Assembly (NCBI RefSeq): GCF_920984675.1
Contig: NZ_CAKLBV010000004.1
Location: forward strand, 87,965 to 151,964
DNA length: 64,000 bases
DNA from: Methylobacterium sp. Leaf118
GTDB taxonomy: Bacteria > Pseudomonadota > Alphaproteobacteria > Rhizobiales > Beijerinckiaceae
Direction: 5' to 3'
Positions 30,699-39,653 of this stretch are shown here, one piece after another. Every line of letters begins with the position of its first letter. The first letter of the stretch is position 1. The translations under genes and the position numbers were made by a program. The notes under the pieces were generated by a model. The model saw nothing but the letters and a program-made list of their open reading frames with translations. It did no database searches and was not told the DNA's origin.

Positions 30699-31080
30699 TG
30701 GGAGTATCTCGCTGGCGGTGAGGATGGCCCTTCGAACCCACACCCCGACGACGAGGCTCGGAAAGCGGAACTGACCGAGGCGGGCGCATGGCCCGCCGAC
30801 GGGGCCTATCGACATCGGGCTCACGGGTCTTGTTCGTCGACCCTGAGACACGCGGCCCGGCACCCGCCGGGTCGAGCGGAGGGAGGGCGGGGGCAGGCCT
30901 GACCCTCTGAGCCATCCAGGGCGAGAGCGCGGTTCAGCCGCCGGGTGGCGATGCCTCTTGCCCGCCGCGCAAGTTCGGCCAGCCATCCCGATCGAAATCG
31001 GCCTTCGGCCCGGAGCCGGATGGTGCGGCCCGCTAATCGAGGTAGAAGGCCCCTCGATTCCTGGAGCCTGAGTCGATGCG
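30699..31080. other. Intergenic region with no recognised feature
   Basis: About 380 bp, GC-rich like the chromosome. Several short frames cross it, but none shows a good ribosome site with plausible protein composition. No tRNA, no clear terminator with a T tract and no repeat are seen. Confidence 0.4.
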
Positions 31081-31773
31081 ATGTCGAATGGTCTGATCAA
31101 GCGGACCGAAATGCGCCTGCGGAAGCTGTCGCCGGACGTGGTGCGGCGCGCCTACCGCCTCGTGCGCGGCCTCAGGGCGGTCCAGAGCGGCGCGGCCTTT
31201 CCCGCCGAACTCATGACCGATTGCCGATTCTGTCCCTCGCGGGAAGCCTTGGTCGCGCAGCTCCCGGCAGCGGGACAGGTCGCGGAACTGGGCACCTACA
31301 AAGGGGACTTTGCCCGGCATATCCTGGCCGCGAACCGCCCGGCGCGGCTGCACCTCGTCGATATCGACTTCACCCATTTCCAGTCGCAGGGATTGGACGG
31401 TCCGGAGGTCACCCGGCACGAGGGACTGACCCACGAGGTCATCGCGACGTTCCCGGATGCCCATTTCGACTGGGTCTACGTCGACGGCGACCATTCCTAC
31501 CAGGGCTGTCTGCGCGACGCGCAGGCGGCAGCCCCCAAGATCCGGCCGGGCGGCTACCTCGTCTTCAACGACTTCGCCCATATCGATCCCTGGATGGGGC
31601 GATACGGGGTCCACCGGGCCGCAACCGATTTCGCGCGACAAGCCGGCTGGGCGATGGCCTTCTTCAGCTACGAACCCAATGGTCTCTACGATGCTGCCTT
31701 CCGCCGCCCGGACGAACCGGGGGCCGGAGCGTCGCCGCATCTCGTCGGCGGGCCGGCATCGGGGCGCCCGTGA
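31081..31773 (+). CDS. Class I SAM-dependent methyltransferase (Methyltransf_24 type)
   Basis: A 230-residue protein with a Rossmann methyltransferase core: motif I is AELGTYKGDFARHI (about 69-82), motif II is LHLVDID, and WVYVDGDHSY is the signature of the Methyltransf_24 group, whose members often act on sugars or small metabolites. The first 45 residues are basic and helical. The C-terminal tail after residue 215 is Gly/Pro-rich and probably disordered. No glycosylation cluster is adjacent, so the substrate is unknown. It ends about 100 bp before the NTF2-like gene. Confidence 0.8.
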   Translation: MSNGLIKRTEMRLRKLSPDVVRRAYRLVRGLRAVQSGAAFPAELMTDCRFCPSREALVAQLPAAGQVAELGTYKGDFARHILAANRPARLHLVDIDFTHFQSQGLDGPEVTRHEGLTHEVIATFPDAHFDWVYVDGDHSYQGCLRDAQAAAPKIRPGGYLVFNDFAHIDPWMGRYGVHRAATDFARQAGWAMAFFSYEPNGLYDAAFRRPDEPGAGASPHLVGGPASGRP

Positions 31774-31870
31774 CACGGAGAGCGTGCGGCGCGGCCTGCG
31801 ACGCGGTGTCGGGGAACGAACGGCACGGCGGGCACTTCTCCGAAGATTCCATCGGAGAGAGGAATACGCC

Positions 31871-32242
31871 GTGGACGATGAACGGGTGTGGTCGTTCGAG
31901 GAAAGCCTCTGGACCGGCGGAGCGGACCATTACCGGGAATTGGTCGACGACGAGTGCCTCATGGCCTTGCCGCAGCCGCCCTACATTCTCGGTGGCGATC
32001 AGGCGATCGCGGCGGTGGCGGACACACCGCGCTGGACCTCGGCCACGTTCGCAGATGGGCGGATCGCCCGCCCCCAGGAGGGCTTGATCGTGATCGCCTA
32101 CAGCGTGAAGGCGACGAAGGGCGACGAGACCTACGAGGCGCATTGCACCTCGACCTATCGGCGCCTGTCGCACGATGTGTGGCGTGTGGTGCAACATCAG
32201 CAGACGCCGCGGATCCTCGCTCCGGCCGTCGAGGAACACTGA
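31871..32242 (+). CDS. NTF2-like (SnoaL/DUF4440-type) small protein
   Basis: A 123-residue soluble protein, starting from a GTG preceded by GGAGAGAGGA. The sequence (WSFEESLWTGGADHYRELVD, YEAHCTSTYRRLSHDVWRVVQHQQTP) has the helix-plus-curved-sheet pattern of NTF2-like proteins of the DUF4440 type. These include small-molecule-binding and cyclase-like proteins, and the particular ligand cannot be read from sequence. The frame continues upstream, but the upstream part is a shadow of the methyltransferase. Confidence 0.7.
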   Translation: MDDERVWSFEESLWTGGADHYRELVDDECLMALPQPPYILGGDQAIAAVADTPRWTSATFADGRIARPQEGLIVIAYSVKATKGDETYEAHCTSTYRRLSHDVWRVVQHQQTPRILAPAVEEH

Positions 32243-32479
32243 AGCGGGTCCTCGCCCCGGCAGGCAGCCGTTGACCCGCGCCGTGCTGCACCCGGGGCAA
32301 AGTCGGTCCTGGGCACCGGAGTTTCGCGCAAGTGAGGGATCTTGCGCCCGAAAAGGTGTGCGGGGCCGGTGGCCACCGCCACGACCAATCAGCCGACCCG
32401 TCGTCCAGAGATGATCGGCCGAGGGCCCCGGCGCTCCCGAGGGTCGCGCCGGGGCGGTGGATTTGACTTCGAAAGCCGA

Positions 32480-32764
32480 TCAGCGGCTGCTACCGCCCGT
32501 GCCGCCGCCGGCACTGCCCTGCGGGATCGCCCGCTCGGGCTGACCGGCATTTCCACCGGCCGCAGAATTGGTGGTGATCGTGTCGGCGCCGGTCGGGCCC
32601 GGCGCGATGATGTAGTCGACGCTGTTGCCGGTGGTGTTGTTCTGCCGCTGGATGACGGTGCCCGGCGGGAACGGGCCGCCCGGGCCGCCATACTGGGCCT
32701 GTGCGCCGACGGTGCCCATGACGAGACAGCCGAGCGCCGTAGCGGCGAGTGTGGTCCGTTTCAT
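32480..32764 (-). CDS. Small exported Gly/Pro/Asn-rich protein
   Basis: A 94-residue precursor with a clear signal peptide (MKRTTLAATALGCLVMGTVGAQAQ) and a low-complexity mature part rich in Gly, Pro, Thr and Asn (YGGPGGPFPPGTV, GGTGGSSR). No cysteine follows the cleavage site, so it is not a lipoprotein. I do not recognise a family. The internal ATG at 32764 is used because it starts the signal sequence. Confidence 0.65.
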   Translation of the reverse strand: MKRTTLAATALGCLVMGTVGAQAQYGGPGGPFPPGTVIQRQNNTTGNSVDYIIAPGPTGADTITTNSAAGGNAGQPERAIPQGSAGGGTGGSSR

Positions 32765-32931
32765 GCCGTGATGTCCTTGATCGTTGCACGCCGGCCACCG
32801 GAACCGGGGTGGAGGCATGCAAAACGTTTCGCCGGATCAATGCCGTTAGACGCCTGCAGGTTTCCGCGGCACTTTCAGCCGCGAAGGCGGCAGGCGGTCT
32901 CGCCAACGGGCCAGCTCACCGGATGTGCCTG

Positions 32932-33234
32932 TCACGCACCCGGTCGTGCGCCGTCCTTGCCCTGCGCGTCCGTGCGATACGATCCAGAACCCGCCGGCAC
33001 ATAGGCCCAGTCCGTCAGGGTCGGCGGCAGGCCCAGGCGGCGAAGATCCAGGCCGCAACGCGGCTTATGGACGAGGTTTCGGGACAGGTTCGAGGCCGCG
33101 ACCGCGGGCGTCTCGTAGCAACCGAGGAGTTCATCCTCCCACAACACGGCGAAGCATGCCGTGCCCGCCAGGCGCATGGGCTCGATCCGAAACTCACCCT
33201 GGCAGGTGGCGTAGAGCCAGCACTCGCCCGACAT
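32932..33234 (-). CDS. Unknown small protein
   Basis: A 100-residue protein beginning MSGECWLYATCQGEFRIEP. It has five cysteines (SGECWLYATC, TACFAV, LLGCYE, KPRCGLD), and no signal peptide or membrane segment. A longer in-frame version starting near 33291 is possible from a non-ATG codon. The composition is coding-like, but I do not recognise a family, and it is isolated between unrelated genes. Confidence 0.45.
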   Translation of the reverse strand: MSGECWLYATCQGEFRIEPMRLAGTACFAVLWEDELLGCYETPAVAASNLSRNLVHKPRCGLDLRRLGLPPTLTDWAYVPAGSGSYRTDAQGKDGARPGA

Positions 33235-33442
33235 CGGCACATCCCCGGAAATATCGTGCCGAATAACGCCAGGATCGGAGACAGAGTTCAAGGGCGATCG
33301 TCGAACAGGCGCCTCGATCCGTTTCCCGATCCGGCGGAGGCGGCGTTCGCCGGGTCGCCCGATGGCACGCGACGGCCTGCGCGCTCGACAGGGAATGGGG
33401 AGCCGCTAGGGTCCGCGGCCACCCGTTTCGGAATCTGCGATC

Positions 33443-33697
33443 ATGGCCCTCAAGACCACCTACGTCGTCCAGGCGTTTGAGCTGAAGCGCAAGCGGCTGG
33501 TGCCGGGCGCGAAGGAGGTCGTCGGCACGGAAAGCGGCGCGCTCAAGAAGGCAGAGGCCTGGGCCTCGCGGATGCCGGGGGCGGCGGCGTTGCGGATCGT
33601 CGCCGACGACGAGACCGGCGAATTGGAGAACATCGCGGTCCTCGAGGCCTTCGGCCAGACGCCGGACGACTTCGCCGACAACCTCCAGGGCGGATGA
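33443..33697 (+). CDS. Small conserved-looking protein of unknown function
   Basis: An 84-residue soluble protein: MALKTTYVVQAFELKRKRLV, then GAKEVVGTESGALKKAEAWA, a basic beta-helix start, and an acidic second half (RIVADDETGELENIAVLEAF). It looks like a compact alpha-beta domain. Similar short proteins are frequent in Methylobacterium genomes, but I know no function. It converges with egtD, with only 7 bp between stops. Confidence 0.6.
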   Translation: MALKTTYVVQAFELKRKRLVPGAKEVVGTESGALKKAEAWASRMPGAAALRIVADDETGELENIAVLEAFGQTPDDFADNLQGG

Positions 33698-33704
33698 GCC
33701 CGCC

Positions 33705-34655
33705 TCAGGCGGCGAGGAGGTGGAGGCTGAATCCCTCCTCCGGGTCGAGCCAGACCTGCTTCGAGCGCCAGCCGGCCCGCCCGGCGAGGCGCCGGAACGC
33801 CTCGGGCGTGTATTTGTGGGAGTTGTCGGTGTGGATGCTCTCGCCGGCCTCGAACCGGATCGGCGTCGGGCCGATCCGGTAGGTGGCGGGGGCGAGCGCC
33901 GTCAGATGCGCTTCCACCCGGAAGGGATCGTCCCGCAGCCGGGCCTCATGCCGGAAATTGTCGGGGTCGAAATCGGCGTCGCATTCCCGGTTCAGCCGCG
34001 CGAGCAGGTTGCGGTGCAGGGCCGCCATCAGGCCATCGGCATCGCCGTAGGCACGGGCGAGGCGGGTGCGGTCGTGGGTCGGGTCGACGCCGACGAGGAA
34101 ACGGCTCGGCCCCAGGGTGGTGTGGGCGCGCCGCAGGAACAGCGCCGCCTCGGCGGGCAGGAAGTTGCCGATGCTGGTGCCGGGAAAGAAGCCGAGAACC
34201 GGCGCGCCCGCCAGGCCAACGGGCAGATGCACCGGCTGCGAATAGTCGGCACAGACCGGAATCATCTCGACCTGCGGGTAGTCCGGCGCGAGGCGCTCGA
34301 TCGCGGCCTGCAGGTAGGCGCCGGAGATGTCGAGGGCGATGAAGCGGGCCGGCCGCTCGAGAGCATCGAGCAGGGTTCGGATCTTGCGGCTCGCACCGCT
34401 GCCGAACTCCACCACCGTCGCCCCCGGAGGCATCAGCGCCGCCACCTCCGCCGCGACACGGGGCAGGAGGGCCATCTCGGTCCGGGTCGGATAATAGTCG
34501 GCGCTGCCGCAGATCCGATCGAACAAGTCCGAACCGGTCTCGTCCCAGAGGAGCTTGCCCGGCAACTGCTTCTGCGGGCGTGACAGCCCGTCGAGCACTG
34601 CCTGCAACAGGGCGGCCCGCGGGTCCGGCGAAGGTCCGTTCTCGGTGTCGGCCAT
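33705..34655 (-). CDS. egtD: L-histidine N-alpha-methyltransferase (ergothioneine pathway)
   Basis: EgtD trimethylates histidine to hercynine, the first step of ergothioneine synthesis. The 316-residue product matches the family: LWDETGSDLFDRICGSADYYPTR near the N-terminus (shown in two pieces here: LWDETGSDLFD and YYPTRTE), the SAM motif VEFGSGASRKIRTLL, GTSIGNF, and FEAGESIHTDNSHKY near the C-terminus. EgtB, which adds sulfur and is often the neighbour, is not in this window. The next gene upstream on the strand is a second methyltransferase, 27 bp away, so the two may be co-expressed. Confidence 0.93.
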   Translation of the reverse strand: MADTENGPSPDPRAALLQAVLDGLSRPQKQLPGKLLWDETGSDLFDRICGSADYYPTRTEMALLPRVAAEVAALMPPGATVVEFGSGASRKIRTLLDALERPARFIALDISGAYLQAAIERLAPDYPQVEMIPVCADYSQPVHLPVGLAGAPVLGFFPGTSIGNFLPAEAALFLRRAHTTLGPSRFLVGVDPTHDRTRLARAYGDADGLMAALHRNLLARLNRECDADFDPDNFRHEARLRDDPFRVEAHLTALAPATYRIGPTPIRFEAGESIHTDNSHKYTPEAFRRLAGRAGWRSKQVWLDPEEGFSLHLLAA

Positions 34656-34682
34656 GGGGCGGTTGTCCTCGGTTCGGGGCCG

Positions 34683-35630
34683 TCAGGCCGGGCGGGTGGC
34701 GGTCAGCACCACGAGGGCGATGCGGTCGGCCTCGGCATAAGCCGGGCTATCGAGTTCCTCGCCATAGGCATCGGGATCGAACTCCCGGTACGCGACCCGC
34801 AGCCCCGCGCGCGCGCAGACGGCAAGGGCGGCCTCGCGGAAGGGGTCCCCACCGCGGACGATGACCGAGCCCGTGAACAGCACGAGGCTGCCGCCGGGCG
34901 CGAGGCGCTCGGCCGCCGCCTCCACCACGGCCAGGGACAGACCCTCGCCGTAGGCTCCGCCGCCATGCCGGTAGGTGCGCCCGCCGCGGTCGATCATGAA
35001 GGGCGGGTTCGAGACGATGAGGTCGAACGCGCCCTCGACCTCGCGCAGGAGGTTGCTCTGCCGGGGCACGATGTTGGTGACGCCCGCGGCCCTGGCGTTG
35101 ATCCGCCCGGCCCGCAGGGCGGCCGGGTTGATGTCGACGAGCAGGACCTCGGCGTCCCTCGCGCGCTTGGCCACCGCGATCCCGGCGGCTCCCGAACCCG
35201 CCCCGAGATCCACGGCGCGGCGCACGGGGGCGGCGCGTTCGGCAAGAAAGGCCGTGACGGCCGAGACGAAGCGGACGGTGTCGGGCCCGAAGAACACCGC
35301 GTCCGTCGCGTTCGGCGGATAGGCCGTGTGCAGGAACAGCTCGCCGTCGAGGCTCGAGAGCCGGATCGTAGCGCGCCATCCCCCCTCGACGGGCTCGACC
35401 ACGCCCGCACGACGCATCGCCGCCAGCATCTCCGGTGACACGATCGCCTCGCGGAACGGCCGGCTCCACCCGAAGATGTCGCGCAGGTCGCGGGCCCAGA
35501 GGGCGTCCGGGCGCGCGTTGACCCGGGCATGGCTCGCAGGCGTCACCGTGGTGAAGCGGTAGCCGGTCTCCCGCACCGATCCGATCAGCGCGACGAGCGC
35601 CCCCTCCGTGTCCGGTCGTTCCTGCCGCAT
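34683..35630 (-). CDS. HemK/PrmC-like methyltransferase
   Basis: A 315-residue methyltransferase. Residues 1-110 are an unassigned N-terminal domain. The catalytic core follows: motif I VDLGAGSGAAGIAVA and the N5-glutamine-type motif SNPPFM, close to the NPPY that binds a planar amide or amino group. The region after it (GGRTYRHGGGAYGEGLSLAV) resembles PrmC/RlmG-like enzymes. It could act on a protein glutamine, rRNA or a small metabolite. It is directly upstream of egtD, so an ergothioneine-related role is possible but not shown. Confidence 0.75.
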   Translation of the reverse strand: MRQERPDTEGALVALIGSVRETGYRFTTVTPASHARVNARPDALWARDLRDIFGWSRPFREAIVSPEMLAAMRRAGVVEPVEGGWRATIRLSSLDGELFLHTAYPPNATDAVFFGPDTVRFVSAVTAFLAERAAPVRRAVDLGAGSGAAGIAVAKRARDAEVLLVDINPAALRAGRINARAAGVTNIVPRQSNLLREVEGAFDLIVSNPPFMIDRGGRTYRHGGGAYGEGLSLAVVEAAAERLAPGGSLVLFTGSVIVRGGDPFREAALAVCARAGLRVAYREFDPDAYGEELDSPAYAEADRIALVVLTATRPA

Positions 35631-35965
35631 CAATCACCTGCCCTCGTCCGATCGCGCATCGGGGCCCGGGCAGCGGCCTTCCGTCGTGCGGAAGGCCTTC
35701 GTCGCATCCCCGGAGCCCGCAACGGCCGAGAACCGGAGCTGATCGTTCTTGTTCCGAAATTCGCTTTCGAGGCGCGCGATTTAACCTGAGTTAAGCCTTG
35801 GAGTGATGGCTAAAAATCTCCATCGTTCGATCGACATCAGAACCGTTACTGATGAACACGGTTTCCGGTTGAATCGACCGCGGCTCGGCGTCGGGGGCCC
35901 GACGATCCGGCATCCTCCGCCCCACCGCCCGCGGAGGCTGTCGAGCCCGAGAGGAGGCCCGCCGC
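35631..35965. other. Divergent intergenic region between the methyltransferase/egtD pair and the OPT transporter
   Basis: About 335 bp with both promoters. An inverted repeat, AACCGT (35841-35846) and ACGGTT (35858-35863), lies in an AT-richer patch around 35760-35875. This is plausible as an operator for the transporter gene. A good ribosome site, GAGGAGG, lies at 35951-35957. No gene is seen. Confidence 0.35.
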
Positions 35966-38047
35966 ATGGACGCGCAACCGGACGCGCAGACCGAGCCGAA
36001 CAAGCGGGGCGCCAGGAGCCACCCTCCAGAGATGACATGGCGCGGCCTCGCGCTGGGGGCGGCCATCACGGTCGTGTTCATGGCCGCCAACATCTACATG
36101 GGCCTGAAGACCGGGATGACGTTCTCGTCGTCGATCCCCGCCGCGATGCTGGCGATGGGCCTGCTGCGGCTGTTCGGGAACCCCTCGATCCTCGAAAACA
36201 ACATCGTCCAGACCCAGGCCTCGGCGGCCGGGACGCTGTGCAACGTCATCCTCGTCCTACCGGGCCTCGTCCTGATCGGCCATTGGCACGGCTTCCCCTT
36301 TTGGCAGACCGCCGGGGTGTGCCTCCTCGGCGGGTTGCTCGGCGTCGCCTCTTCGATTCCCCTGCGGCGGGCGCTGGTGAAGGGGGCGGGATTGCCGTTT
36401 CCGGAAGGCGTCGCCGCCGCCGAGGTGCTGCGGGCGGGCGACCCGGCGCAGGGCGGTGCGGATCAGGGGCAAAGTCTGCGGGCGCTTCTCGGCGCCGGCA
36501 CGGCCGCCGCGCTGATCGCGCTCGGCACCAGCGGCCTGCGCGTCCTCGGCGAGGGGCTGCACGCCACGATCCAGGCGGGCCAGGCGGTGTTCCGCCTGGG
36601 GACCGGCTTCTCCCTCGCGCTCGTCGGCGTCGGCTACCTCGTCGGGATCGGCGCCTGCCTGGCCCTGCTCACCGGCGTCGCCATCGCCTGGGGGGCGGCG
36701 GTGCCGATCCTCACCGCCCTCGGCCCGGGCGGGGGCGCCGAGCCGGCCGCGGCGGCGGAGGCGGTCTGGTCGGAGCAGGTGCGGCTGATCGGGGCCGGCA
36801 TCATCGCGGTCGGCGGACTCTGGACGGTTGGCCGGCTCGCGCGGCCGATCCTCGCCAGTATCCGCGATGCCCTGACGGCGGCCCGCGGCGGCAGCGGGGG
36901 CCTCGGCGACCTGCCGCGGCAGGAGCGCGACATTCCGATCACCTGGGTGGCAGGAACCGCCGCATTCCTCACCCTGCCGCTGGCGGGCCTGTTCGGCTGG
37001 TTCGCGGCCGGGGCCGAGCTCGGGCGCCTCTACGGCGTCCTGATTCTCGCCGCGACCCTGTTTGCGGTGCTGTTCGGCTTCCTCATGGCGGCGGCCTGCG
37101 GCTACCTCGCCGGCCTCCTCGGCTCGTCCTCGAGCCCGATCTCGGGCATCGGCATCCTCACCACCATGCTGGTCGCCCTGCTGCTGCCGCTCCTGATCGG
37201 GCGCGCCGCGGGGCCCGAGGGTGACCGCTTCGTCATCGGCTTCGCCCTGCTCGTCGCCTCGGTGATCGTCACCATGGCCTCGATCGCCAACGACAATCTG
37301 CAGGATCTCAAGACCGGCCAGCTCGTCGATGCGACGCCGTGGCGTCAGGAGACGGTGCTGCTCGCGGGCGTCGGCGTCGGGTCCCTGGTGATCGGGCCGC
37401 TGCTGGCGCTCCTGTACAATGCCTACGGCTTCGTCGGAGCCCTGCCGCGTCCCGAGATGGATGCCGGCGCGGCTCTGCCGGCGCCCCAGGCCGCGCTGAT
37501 GACGCAGATCGCCAGCGGCATCGTCCACGGCGCTTTGCCCTGGCGCATGGTGGTGATCGGGATGGGGCTCGGCGCGGGGCTCGTGGCCCTCGAATCGTGG
37601 CTGCGCCGGAGGGGCCGGACCTTTCCGGCCCTGACCGTCGGCATCGGGATCTATTTGCCCCTGACCGTCGTCGTTACCATCGCGATCGGCGGGGTGATCG
37701 CCTGGGCGAGCGAGCGAACGTTTCGGGCCCGCCATCGGTCGGTGGCTCGGGATGCGGATCAGGATCGGGCCTACGAGGCGGTGCGCCGCCGCGGGGTGCT
37801 GCTCTCCTCCGGCTTCCTTGTCGGCGAGAGTTTCGTCGGCGTCCTCATCGCCGCCGCCGACACCGTCGCGGGCCGCAGCGCCGCCCTGGCCGTGGTCGGG
37901 CCGGATTTCGCGATGGTCGCCACCGGCCTCGGCCTCGCGGTCTTCCTCGTCGCCCTGGCTTTGTTCACCTGTCTGGTCGCGCGGGCACCCGGCTCAAGCG
38001 AGCCCGACGGGGGTGCGCCGCCCCAGCGCTGCCGCTTTCCACCTTGA
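35966..38047 (+). CDS. OPT/YSL-family oligopeptide or metal-chelate transporter
   Basis: A 693-residue inner-membrane protein with about 14-16 hydrophobic segments. The family start is visible (MTWRGLALGAAITVVFMAANIY and GLKTGMTFSSSIPAAML, read in part), as are ILENNIVQTQASAAGTL and LPFPEGVAAAEVL. OPT proteins import peptides, and some carry metal chelates. It is complete in length. It is divergent from the egtD pair, so export or import of an ergothioneine-related compound is a guess only. GAGGAGG precedes the ATG. Confidence 0.9.
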   Translation: MDAQPDAQTEPNKRGARSHPPEMTWRGLALGAAITVVFMAANIYMGLKTGMTFSSSIPAAMLAMGLLRLFGNPSILENNIVQTQASAAGTLCNVILVLPGLVLIGHWHGFPFWQTAGVCLLGGLLGVASSIPLRRALVKGAGLPFPEGVAAAEVLRAGDPAQGGADQGQSLRALLGAGTAAALIALGTSGLRVLGEGLHATIQAGQAVFRLGTGFSLALVGVGYLVGIGACLALLTGVAIAWGAAVPILTALGPGGGAEPAAAAEAVWSEQVRLIGAGIIAVGGLWTVGRLARPILASIRDALTAARGGSGGLGDLPRQERDIPITWVAGTAAFLTLPLAGLFGWFAAGAELGRLYGVLILAATLFAVLFGFLMAAACGYLAGLLGSSSSPISGIGILTTMLVALLLPLLIGRAAGPEGDRFVIGFALLVASVIVTMASIANDNLQDLKTGQLVDATPWRQETVLLAGVGVGSLVIGPLLALLYNAYGFVGALPRPEMDAGAALPAPQAALMTQIASGIVHGALPWRMVVIGMGLGAGLVALESWLRRRGRTFPALTVGIGIYLPLTVVVTIAIGGVIAWASERTFRARHRSVARDADQDRAYEAVRRRGVLLSSGFLVGESFVGVLIAAADTVAGRSAALAVVGPDFAMVATGLGLAVFLVALALFTCLVARAPGSSEPDGGAPPQRCRFPP

Positions 38048-38203
38048 CGAATCCGGTCGGCCTCCCCTATAGGCTCGCCACTTCCATAGGACTCCGCCGG
38101 TATCGATTGACGCGAGGGTTCGATGCCCTCGGCGCGCGAGCCGTGCGGCTTTGCCGAACGCTTCAGCGCCGAGACCCGGCCAAACGTTGACAGGACTGTA
38201 CCA

Positions 38204-38509
38204 ATGTCGCGTCGCTGCGAACTCACGGGCAAGGCCGTTCAGGTCGGTCATCTCGTGAGCCACTCGAACCACAAGACCAAGTGCCGGTTCCTGCCGAACC
38301 TGTGCAACGTCACGCTGCAGTCGGACACGCTCAACCGCCGGGTTCGCCTGCGGGTGACCGCCCATGCCCTGCGCTCGGTCGAGCACCGTGGCGGCCTCGA
38401 CGCCTTCCTCGTGAAGGCCCGCGAGGGTGAGCTGTCGCAGACGGCCCGCCTGCTCAAGCGCGACATCGAGAAGAAGCTCGCTGAGACCGCGGCCCCCGCC
38501 GCGGCGTAA
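38204..38509 (+). CDS. rpmB: 50S ribosomal protein L28
   Basis: A 101-residue ribosomal protein with the signature [20 protein letters not shown], then KCRFLPNL and [16 protein letters not shown]. Length matches the alphaproteobacterial form with its Ala-rich C-terminal extension. The ATG at 38204 is the normal start ([10 protein letters not shown]). No rpmG follows. A strong terminator lies 39 bp downstream. Confidence 0.97.
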   Translation: MSRRCELTGKAVQVGHLVSHSNHKTKCRFLPNLCNVTLQSDTLNRRVRLRVTAHALRSVEHRGGLDAFLVKAREGELSQTARLLKRDIEKKLAETAAPAAA

Positions 38510-38548
38510 GTCGCCAGGCCGCCCTGGCGCGGCCGCATCGAGATCGGG

Positions 38549-38584
38549 AGGCCGCTGGACACACTCGTCCGGCGGCCTTTTTTC
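38549..38584 (+). terminator. Rho-independent terminator after rpmB
   Basis: An 11-bp stem, AGGCCGCTGGA / TCCGGCGGCCT (one G-T pair), with loop CACACTCG, followed by a run of six T. Confidence 0.9.
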
Positions 38585-38613
38585 GTTTCGCCGATCGAAA
38601 GCTTGAGCGGCCG

Positions 38614-39543
38614 ATGACCGCCTTCACCCTCATCATCCCGATCTTCGGGATCGTGCTGATCGGCTGGCTGGCCTCCCTGGCCGGGCTCATCTCCGAGCGC
38701 GTGAGCGACGGACTCTCCGAATACGTCTTCGCGCTCGCCGTGCCGGCGCTGATTCTCGCCACGCTGACCCGGCCTGGACTCACGGGCGAGATCGCCTGGG
38801 GGTTCTGGGTCAGCTATTTCGGCGGCGTCGCCGTCGCCTGGGCGATCGGCTCGCTGATCGCGCGGCAATACGAGGGGGTCGACCGTCGCGGTACCGTGCT
38901 GCACGGCTTCGCCGCGAGCCAGTCGAACACCGTCTTCGTCGGCGTGCCGATGATCTTCCAGGCCTATGGCGAGGCCGGCGCCTTCCCGCTCTTCATGCTG
39001 CTCGCGGTGCACCTGCCGCTGATGATGGGCGTGGCGACCTTCATGATCGAGTCGGAGGGTGGGCGCCCGCTGGGACAGCGCCTCAAGACGCTGGGGCTCG
39101 TCCTTGTGAAGAACCCGATCTTCCAGGCTCTCGTCGTCGGCATGGCCATGAAGGCGACGGGCCTCTCCCTCTCGGGCATTCCCAAGACCCTGATCGACGC
39201 GCTCGCCGGCACCGCCTCGACCTGCGCCCTGATCGCCCTCGGCGCCGGCCTCACTCGCTACAAGGTGCTGCACGACCTGCCGGGGGCGAGCGTGGTCTCG
39301 GCGCTCAAGCTCCTGGTGCATCCGCTTGCGGTCTACCTCCTGGCCTTCCACGTCTTCACCATGCCGCCGGCCTATGCGGGCGTGGCGGTGCTGTTCGCCG
39401 CGAGCCCCGTCGGCATCAACTCCTACCTGCTCGCCGTCCGCTACAAGACCGAACAGGGCTTGGTGGCCGCCGCCGTCCTCGTCTCGACACTGGCCGGCGC
39501 CGCGACCACGATCCTCTGGCTGTTGGTCTTGGGCCGTGGATGA
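38614..39543 (+). CDS. AEC-family transporter (auxin efflux carrier type)
   Basis: A 309-residue inner-membrane protein with about ten hydrophobic segments in two halves, typical of the AEC family, whose bacterial members include malonate and malate permeases. Recognised blocks: IFGIVLIGWLASLAGLIS, the central GFAASQSNTVFVGVPMIF, and LVLVKNPIFQALVVGMAM. Near the C-terminus, AASPVGINSYLLAVRY is the second half-site. The substrate is unknown. ATG at 38614. It is followed 110 bp later by lysS, with no shared function apparent. Confidence 0.88.
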   Translation: MTAFTLIIPIFGIVLIGWLASLAGLISERVSDGLSEYVFALAVPALILATLTRPGLTGEIAWGFWVSYFGGVAVAWAIGSLIARQYEGVDRRGTVLHGFAASQSNTVFVGVPMIFQAYGEAGAFPLFMLLAVHLPLMMGVATFMIESEGGRPLGQRLKTLGLVLVKNPIFQALVVGMAMKATGLSLSGIPKTLIDALAGTASTCALIALGAGLTRYKVLHDLPGASVVSALKLLVHPLAVYLLAFHVFTMPPAYAGVAVLFAASPVGINSYLLAVRYKTEQGLVAAAVLVSTLAGAATTILWLLVLGRG

Positions 39544-39653
39544 GCCGCGTTGACCCAGCTGGTACCGCTCCATAGGGTGCGCCCCTTCGCGCGCCCGCTC
39601 CGTTCCTGATCGAACCGGCCGGCGCCCGCTGGCCTCACGCAAAGCCGTTCCCG

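Noticed and set aside
29421..33442. Genomic island inserted at tRNA-Val
   Set aside because: There is no integrase, no direct repeat of the tRNA 3' end and no mobility gene. Only a mild base-composition shift in one gene is visible.
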